DNA of 64,000 nucleotides from Tautonia sociabilis. GTDB lineage: Bacteria > Planctomycetota > Planctomycetia > Isosphaerales > Isosphaeraceae. Location of the stretch: NCBI RefSeq assembly GCF_003977685.1, contig NZ_RYZH01000008.1, positions 62,001-126,000 on the forward strand. Reading direction: 5' to 3'. Both the position numbers and the translations under genes were made by a program. Position 1 is the first letter of the stretch; the number at the start of each line of letters is the position of its first letter. Shown here in pieces: positions 59,358-64,000 of this stretch. The notes below the pieces were generated by a model. The model did no database searches and was not told where the DNA came from. It saw only the letters and a list, made by a program, of their open reading frames with translations.

Positions 59358-59411
59358 GCGACCGGGCCGGATCGCGGGGGAGGGGCGTGCCCCCGGATCC
59401 GGCCCGGTCGC
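59358..59411 (-). terminator. Hairpin after the subtilase gene
   Basis: GCGACCGGGCCGGATC (59358-59373) and GATCCGGCCCGGTCGC (59396-59411) form a perfect 16-bp inverted repeat around 22 bases that can themselves fold (GGGGC/GCCCC). It lies 31-84 bases past the subtilase stop at 59442 on the minus strand. There is no U-run, but stem strength and location suggest a terminator. Confidence 0.6.
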
Positions 59412-59441
59412 CTCGGACGACGGCCCCAGAGGGGCGGTCGG

Positions 59442-61958
59442 TCAGCGGATGGTGAAGTTGACCGCGACCGGCTCGGTGAGGTGAATGCCGTACCGGCTTC
59501 GGATCGCGGTGCCGATGGACACCGAGTAGTCCCCCGAGGCCGACTGGCTGGGCAGCCGGATGTCGAACTGGGTGTCGTTGGTCCCGTCCACCGGCCGGAC
59601 CCGCTCGACGGTGATCAAGCCGCTGGGGCCGGTCGCCGTGATGAACTGGGGCAGGAACCAGTAGGGGGCCATCGGGCGGTCGAACGTCACTCGGACGATG
59701 CGGACCGGGCCGTTGATTGTCCCTCCCGGCAGGGCGGAGGCGAGCTGGGGGGCCGCCGAGGTGTCGAGGATGGTGAAGGAGGCCTCATGCGGGGCCTCCA
59801 TCATCGCGCCGGCCAGGTCGGCGATGTTCGGGCCGATCTGGAGGGTGTAGGTCCCCTCCTGGGACTGCGACGGGATGATGATGGAGAACTCCGACGGGCC
59901 GGCCTGGTGGATGCGGCTCGGGGTGATCGACCCGCCGGGCCCGGAGAGGCTCACGTCGTCGACGGTGAAGCTGCTGGCGTCGATGGCCTCGGAGAAGGTC
60001 ACCCGGAGGACCCGCACCGGGCCGGAGACCGTCGAGCCGGGGCTCACCGAGGAAACCGAGGGCGCCGAGACGGCGCCGAGGGTGAAGTGGAAGGAGGCGG
60101 CCGAGGCCAGCGCGTTGCCGGCCAGGTCGGTGATCTGCCGGCCGATCCTCACGAGGTAGTCGCCGTCGGCCGACTGCTCGTCGATCGCGAGGTCGAAGAG
60201 CGTGCCGCCGCCGGCCGGGTCGATCGACGAGACGTTCACCGCGCCGTTCGGGCCGAGGATCTGGAAGTCCTGGGCGGACATGCTGGTGATGTCCATCGGC
60301 TCGGAGAAGGACAGCTGGAGGACCGAGACCGGGCCGGTCGTGGCTCCCGAGGGGGTGGCCGAGACGAACGTCGGCGGTGAGGAGTCTCGGATGGTGACGC
60401 TGCCGACGTAGGCCGAGGTCATCGTCTGGCTGGTCAACGGGTTGAGGATGTCGGGGCCGATCGTCACGCCGTAGGAGCCGACGGCCGACTGGGCCGAGGC
60501 GAGGACGATGTCGAACAGTTGGTCGTTGCTGTCGGGCACGGCCCGGACCTGCTGGACCGAAACCGAGTTGCTGGACGGGTCGGTGACGGCGACATCGGAG
60601 GCGTCGAAGCTCGTCGGGTCGATCGGGAAGGTGAAGGAGGTGCGGATGACCCGGATCGGCCCGCTGACGGCGACGCCCGGCAGCAGACCGGAAACCCGGG
60701 GGCCGAGCTCGGTCAGGGCCCGGCCGACGTCGATCCGGCCGCCGGTGGCGACGTATTCCTCGAACCCCTCGATCGGATCGACCGTCGCGAGCAACTGGGC
60801 CTTGATCTGCGCCCCCGTCCAGCTCGGGAACTCCGCCTTCAGCAGGGCGGCGGCCCCGGAAACCTGCGCCGCGGCCTGGGAGGTGCCGCTGAGGAAGCTG
60901 TAGGTGTTGCCTGGCGTGAGACTCAGGATGCTGACGCCCGGGGCGACGACGTCGACGCTGGTCGCACCGGAGTTGGAGGTGCTCGACAGGTTGTCGTTGC
61001 GGTCGGTCGCGGCCACCGAGATGATGCCGTTGGAGGCGTAGGAGGCCGGGTACCGCGGCGTCGTGTCGTTGTCCTGGGCGTCGTTGCCGGCCGAGGCGAC
61101 GATGAGCACGCCGGCCGAGACGGCGGCGTCGATGGCGTCGGAGACGGCCTGGCTGAAGTTGGGGGACTCGAAGCTCATGTTGATGATGTCGGCACCGTTG
61201 GCCACGGCGTACTCGATGGCCGAGACGATGTCGCTGCTGCTGGTGCCGCTCGGGCCGATCACCCGCAGCGGCATGATGCTGACCGACCAGTTGATGCCGG
61301 CCACGCCGATCGCGTTGTTGGAGAGGGCGCCGATGATGCCGGCCATGTGGGTGCCGTGGCTGTCGTCATCCTGGGGGATGTTGTCGCCATCGACGAAGTC
61401 CCAGCCATTGACGTCGTCAACGTAGCCGTTGTTGTCGTCGTCGATGCTGTTGTTGGGGATCTCTCCGATGTTGGTCCAGATGTTGCCGGCGAGCTCGACG
61501 TGGCTGGTATCAACGCCGGTGTCGATGATGGCGACCGTCACATCGCTTGATCCGGTCGTCACATTCCAGGCCGTCTCGATGCCGATGTCGGCGCCGATGG
61601 AGCCGCCGCTCTGGCCGGTGTTCCGCAGGAAGTACTCGAGGGAGAAGTAGGGGTCGTTGGGGAGGGAGGCGGTGCGGTACGAGGTGGAGTCCGGCTCGGC
61701 GAACCGGACGCCCGGGGCGGTGCGGAACGAGGCGACGGCCTCGTCAACCCCGACGCCCTCGGGCAGGGTGATGACCTCGACACCAGCCGGGCGCCCGGAC
61801 GCCTGCGGATCCTGCCAGCCGACCAGGATGCGACCCGGGGCGTAAGAGCCGGGGGAGATCGTCGGCCCCCGGCCCTCGCCGAGGCCTCCGCTGAGCAGAG
61901 TACGCTCTTCCAGCCGCTCGAGTCGGAACGGCCGGGATCCGGGTCGTCGAACGCGCAT
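59442..61958 (-). CDS. S8 subtilase with LEPR-XLL-type N-terminus and four C-terminal Ig-like repeats
   Basis: An 838-residue protein. The N-terminus FRLERLEERTLLSGG (residues 11-25) is a LEPR-XLL-type sorting signal. The peptidase domain (about 125-410) has the complete triad: Asp 146 in 'IIDTGVD', His 201 in 'SHGTHMAG', Ser 360 in 'SGTSQAAAQVSG', with Asn 292 in 'ASAGND' as oxyanion residue. A short prodomain-like 'PGRILVGWQDPQ' precedes it. The C-terminal 400 residues hold four about 95-residue repeats, each opening 'SGPIRVIRTSFT/TGPVSVLQLSF/SGPVRVLRVTF/NGPVRIVRVTF' and ending 'GSYGVTIG/GDYLVRIG/GTYTLQIG/GDYSVSIG', an Ig-like or SbsA-type module for surface attachment. A strong hairpin follows it. 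Predicted cell-surface protease; the divergent spacer to the right contains a large inverted repeat. Confidence 0.94.
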   Translation of the reverse strand: MRVRRPGSRPFRLERLEERTLLSGGLGEGRGPTISPGSYAPGRILVGWQDPQASGRPAGVEVITLPEGVGVDEAVASFRTAPGVRFAEPDSTSYRTASLPNDPYFSLEYFLRNTGQSGGSIGADIGIETAWNVTTGSSDVTVAIIDTGVDTSHVELAGNIWTNIGEIPNNSIDDDNNGYVDDVNGWDFVDGDNIPQDDDSHGTHMAGIIGALSNNAIGVAGINWSVSIMPLRVIGPSGTSSSDIVSAIEYAVANGADIINMSFESPNFSQAVSDAIDAAVSAGVLIVASAGNDAQDNDTTPRYPASYASNGIISVAATDRNDNLSSTSNSGATSVDVVAPGVSILSLTPGNTYSFLSGTSQAAAQVSGAAALLKAEFPSWTGAQIKAQLLATVDPIEGFEEYVATGGRIDVGRALTELGPRVSGLLPGVAVSGPIRVIRTSFTFPIDPTSFDASDVAVTDPSSNSVSVQQVRAVPDSNDQLFDIVLASAQSAVGSYGVTIGPDILNPLTSQTMTSAYVGSVTIRDSSPPTFVSATPSGATTGPVSVLQLSFSEPMDITSMSAQDFQILGPNGAVNVSSIDPAGGGTLFDLAIDEQSADGDYLVRIGRQITDLAGNALASAASFHFTLGAVSAPSVSSVSPGSTVSGPVRVLRVTFSEAIDASSFTVDDVSLSGPGGSITPSRIHQAGPSEFSIIIPSQSQEGTYTLQIGPNIADLAGAMMEAPHEASFTILDTSAAPQLASALPGGTINGPVRIVRVTFDRPMAPYWFLPQFITATGPSGLITVERVRPVDGTNDTQFDIRLPSQSASGDYSVSIGTAIRSRYGIHLTEPVAVNFTIR

Positions 61959-62337
61959 CGTCGCGCCTCCTCAGAGAAACCGACCGCCGCACGAGAGAGG
62001 TCGGGCGTCAAATCGATGGCGACGGAAATCGCCGGGGCAACCTCATCAGCAATCCGACCTCCCCTCGTGCGGTGGCCGGTCGGTTTCGCCCCGGGGCCTC
62101 TCCCGGAGGCTACATGGATGAACTAGGTTGCAGGGAGGAGAAGTCAAGTGAACCGCGCCTTCGAAATATGCGAAGCCGTTGCACTCTCGCCGCCGCCGCC
62201 CGAGAGCCCCGGGGCGGGGGTCCCCCGTTGCCGGGCCGTCGGGGCGTTGCGAAGATCAATGGCCGGCCCGTCCCGGCCCGTCCCGGGACGGGACGGGGCC
62301 GGCCGACGTCGATCGATTCTCGCGAAAGGATCGGAAC
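61959..62337. other. Divergent intergenic region with a large inverted repeat
   Basis: 379 bases between the subtilase start and the next rightward gene. At 62261-62304, GGCCGGCCC...GTCCC and GGGAC...GGGGCCGGCC form an inverted repeat of about 20 bp with a 4-base bulge, centred on the perfect palindrome CCCGTCCCGGGACGGG (62277-62292). Since the genes are divergent it is not a terminator for either; a regulatory or cruciform-forming site in the leader of the rightward gene is possible. Promoters for both genes should be here. Confidence 0.6.
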
Positions 62338-62922
62338 ATGATCGGGCGATTCGTACTCGGTGCGGTGCTGGCGACCGTCGGCGCGGGGGGGATCGGGCCG
62401 GGCGGCCCCGAGGCGGCGAGGGGGCAGGACGTGGTCCCCGGACGCGGGCCGCTGGGGGGAGCCTCACCCAGGGTGGCGGCGGCCCGGCAGATCGCGACGA
62501 TCCTCAGGGAGGGGGTGGAGGTCGACGCCGATCAGCTCATCGCCGGGCTGCCGGCCGCCTCGGAACTGGCGAGCCGCCGCTCGGAGATCGCCGAACAGAT
62601 GATGGAATTCGCGCTGGTGAAGTTCGTCGAGCCCCCCTCGCCGACCGCCGAGCGCGGCACCTTCCACGCCGCGATCATGGACTACCTGGAATGGTCCTCC
62701 CGGCGGCTCGACGCGACGCTGGAGCGAGCCGGCTCGGACGACGACCGGCGCAAGGCGATGGCCGGAGAGGTCGCCAAGCTGCGCCGGCTGGAGGAGGTCT
62801 ACCGGGAGCTGGCCAACGCCGAGGGGGTGGCCATCTCCCCCCAGAACCTGCTGGAACTGGAGTTCGAGCGGGTGGAGCTGGAATCGAGGCTGGTGCGGCT
62901 CGTCGGCGGAGGGGAGCGCTGA
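62338..62922 (+). CDS. Exported hypothetical protein with helical mature domain
   Basis: A 194-residue protein with AAAGGA 7 bases before ATG 62338. The signal peptide is MIGRFVLGAVLATVGAGGIG, followed by a Gly/Pro-rich linker to about residue 40. The rest is helical and rich in Ala, Glu, Arg: 'ARQIATILREGVEVDADQLIAGL', 'ASRRSEIAEQMMEFALVKFVEPPS', 'YLEWSSRRLDATLERAG', 'VAKLRRLEEVYRELANAEGVAISPQNLLELEFERVELESRLVRL'. It could form a coiled-coil or helical bundle in the periplasm. No family is recognised; the gene is divergent from the subtilase and followed by a bidirectional hairpin. Confidence 0.72.
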   Translation: MIGRFVLGAVLATVGAGGIGPGGPEAARGQDVVPGRGPLGGASPRVAAARQIATILREGVEVDADQLIAGLPAASELASRRSEIAEQMMEFALVKFVEPPSPTAERGTFHAAIMDYLEWSSRRLDATLERAGSDDDRRKAMAGEVAKLRRLEEVYRELANAEGVAISPQNLLELEFERVELESRLVRLVGGGER

Positions 62923-62933
62923 TCGGAACGAAA

Positions 62934-62966
62934 CGACGGCCGGGCCCGCGAGGGACCCGGCCGTCG
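62934..62966. terminator. Bidirectional hairpin terminator between convergent genes
   Basis: CGACGGCCGGG (62934-62944) and CCCGGCCGTCG (62956-62966) form a perfect 11-bp stem with an 11-base loop, 12 bases after the + strand stop at 62922 and 32 bases before the minus-strand stop at 62998. Likely shared by both. Confidence 0.6.
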
Positions 62967-62997
62967 ATCGATCGAATCGGGTAGGACCGGGGGGCGA

Positions 62998-64000
62998 TCA
63001 GTTCGAGCCGCCGCCCTGGCCCTGATTGGTGTTCTCGTCATTCTTCTGGCTGTTGTCTCGATCCTGCCCCTGGTCGTTGCGAGCGGGGCGGGGGTCGACG
63101 CCCTCTCCGATCAGAACGGTGGGCTCGGCCTCGCGGGCGGGGACCCGGAGGAAGTCGCTGGCCAGCTCGGCGCTGGTGCTGACCTGGCCGGCGCGATTGG
63201 CCCGGGCGACGACCTCGAAGCGAGCCTCCTCGCCCGGAGCCAGGCGGTCGATCGGCTCGAAGCTCACCCGCTGGCCGTCGTGCTGGGCCTCGGTCATGCC
63301 GTCAGCGCGGACGAACTCGAGCGAGTCGGGCAGGGTGACGGTGAGCCGGACGTTGCTGTCGGCGCCGGAGCCCTGATTGATAATCGTCAGGACGTAATCG
63401 ACATTCTCGCCGACGGGAACCTGGTCGTAGCGATCGACCAGCTCGAGCAGCAGCGCGGGCAGAGTCACCAGCTCGACCTCGCGATTGACGGAGGCGGCGG
63501 CGGACTTGCGAATCTCCTCATCAGCACACGCCTTGGCATCGGCGCAGCGCGAGGTGACTTCGGCGACGTGGCGGAAGGTGAAGGCTTGCTGGCCCTGGCT
63601 GTCCTGACCGCCCTGCCGGTCGGCCTCGCCCTCGGCGGGGACGCGGTTGAGATCGACGGTGAAGCTGACGGCGGTCTCCTCGCCGGGCTCCAGGGTGCCG
63701 ATGTCCCACCTCAGAGTGCGGTCGTCGGTCTGGCGGGGTTCGACGGAATTCAGGCTGGTGCGGCTGGTACGGATCAGTCGGGTGCGGGGATCGACGTCAA
63801 CCTCGAGCCGGGTGTCCAGCGCCGGGCCGTCTCCCTCGTTGCGGACGGTCACGCGGTAGGTGGCCGGCTGGTTGAGGTACTGGGCCTCGGGGCCCTCCAT
63901 CCTGACCGAGAGCCGGGCGGCGACGATCTGGGTGGAGGGGTTGTTAGACCGGGCGTGCAGCTCGCCGGCCTCGGCCACGGCCCGGCTGGCGAATCGGCCC
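62998..64000 (-). CDS. DUF11/CARDB-like repeat protein, C-terminal portion (partial)
   Basis: The gene runs off the right edge; 333 codons are visible and no start is in the window. The visible part has at least two beta-sandwich repeats of DUF11 type: 'YLNQPATYRVTVRNEGDGPALDTRLEVDVDPRTRLI', 'LEPGEETAVSFTVDLNRVP', and 'VPVGENVDYVLTIINQGSGADSNVRLTVTLPDSLEF', 'LAPGEEARFEVVARANRAGQVSTSAELASDFLR'. Such repeats occur in long surface proteins. The C-terminus is Asn/Gln/Asp-rich (DNSQKNDENTNQGQGGGSN). Between the repeats is 'CADAKACADEE', with two Cys that may form a disulphide. A surface or secreted location is inferred. Confidence 0.82.
   Translation of the reverse strand, partial: GRFASRAVAEAGELHARSNNPSTQIVAARLSVRMEGPEAQYLNQPATYRVTVRNEGDGPALDTRLEVDVDPRTRLIRTSRTSLNSVEPRQTDDRTLRWDIGTLEPGEETAVSFTVDLNRVPAEGEADRQGGQDSQGQQAFTFRHVAEVTSRCADAKACADEEIRKSAAASVNREVELVTLPALLLELVDRYDQVPVGENVDYVLTIINQGSGADSNVRLTVTLPDSLEFVRADGMTEAQHDGQRVSFEPIDRLAPGEEARFEVVARANRAGQVSTSAELASDFLRVPAREAEPTVLIGEGVDPRPARNDQGQDRDNSQKNDENTNQGQGGGSN

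Noticed and set aside
1-64000. tRNA, rRNA, insertion sequences, prophage genes
   Set aside because: Looked for cloverleaf-like and conserved rRNA stretches, transposase motifs and terminal repeats on both strands; none recognised. An automated scan (tRNAscan-SE, Rfam, ISfinder) would be decisive.

Overview
The window is very GC-rich bacterial DNA with a gene content typical of a planctomycete, most likely a member of the Isosphaeraceae (Isosphaerales). The pointers are three DUF1559 proteins with pilin-like N-termini, two proteins with LEPR-XLL-type surface-sorting motifs, a Tat-exported DUF1501 protein, DUF1080 and ThuA hydrolases, a CRTAC1/ASPIC-UnbV protein, a Ser/Thr kinase fused to a formylglycine-generating-enzyme-like domain, and many secreted or membrane proteins of unknown function. 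This assignment is inference; there is no rRNA, tRNA, CRISPR array, phage or recognisable transposon in the window to anchor it.

Layout. 1-10 kb: the 3' end of pcm, a DUF1559 protein facing a small lipoprotein gene, then two very large leftward genes, a TPR/FG-GAP/ASPIC-UnbV protein and a GT39-like glycosyltransferase fused to an AsmA-like protein. 10-17 kb: housekeeping and metabolic genes (DUF2237, Sir2, tilS, a Trm112-like/methyltransferase protein, SMP-30). 17-24 kb: a LEPR-XLL surface protein, an alpha/beta hydrolase, AMMECR1/AmrA, a thioredoxin-like gene interrupted by one in-frame TGA (candidate selenoprotein), a degenerate PDZ fragment, a Gly/Tyr-rich secreted protein, a 15-bp minisatellite and a lipoprotein. 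24-38 kb: ceramidase-like protein, GT87, M13 peptidase, the kinase-FGE protein, a lectin-fold protein, DUF188 and a YfhO-like membrane protein. 38-49 kb: PAC2, a two-TM coiled-coil protein coupled to ThuA, an exported O-methyltransferase, SGNH hydrolase, DUF1559, di-haem peroxidase, a GATC-dense repeat tract, DUF1501, a membrane protein, DUF1080 and a TVP38-type protein. 49.5-51.2 kb: a less GC-rich lipoprotein + DUF1559 pair. 51-64 kb: an orphan kinase-tail protein, cyclase, M1 peptidase, DUF1571, an enolase-superfamily protein, a subtilase with four C-terminal Ig-like repeats, a small exported protein and a DUF11-like protein that runs off the end.

How the genes work together. There is no single long operon. 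Most genes stand alone or in pairs, several convergent neighbours overlap at their 3' ends, and GC-rich hairpins separate others. The theme is the cell surface and periplasm: pseudopilin-like proteins, surface-sorted proteins, secreted peptidases and hydrolases, membrane glycosyltransferases and an AsmA-like envelope protein. The most notable observation is the gene at 21410-21982: a single TGA replaces what should be the second Cys of a CxxC redox motif, the reading frame continues unchanged to its natural end, and a strong hairpin follows the TGA, which together suggest selenocysteine insertion.
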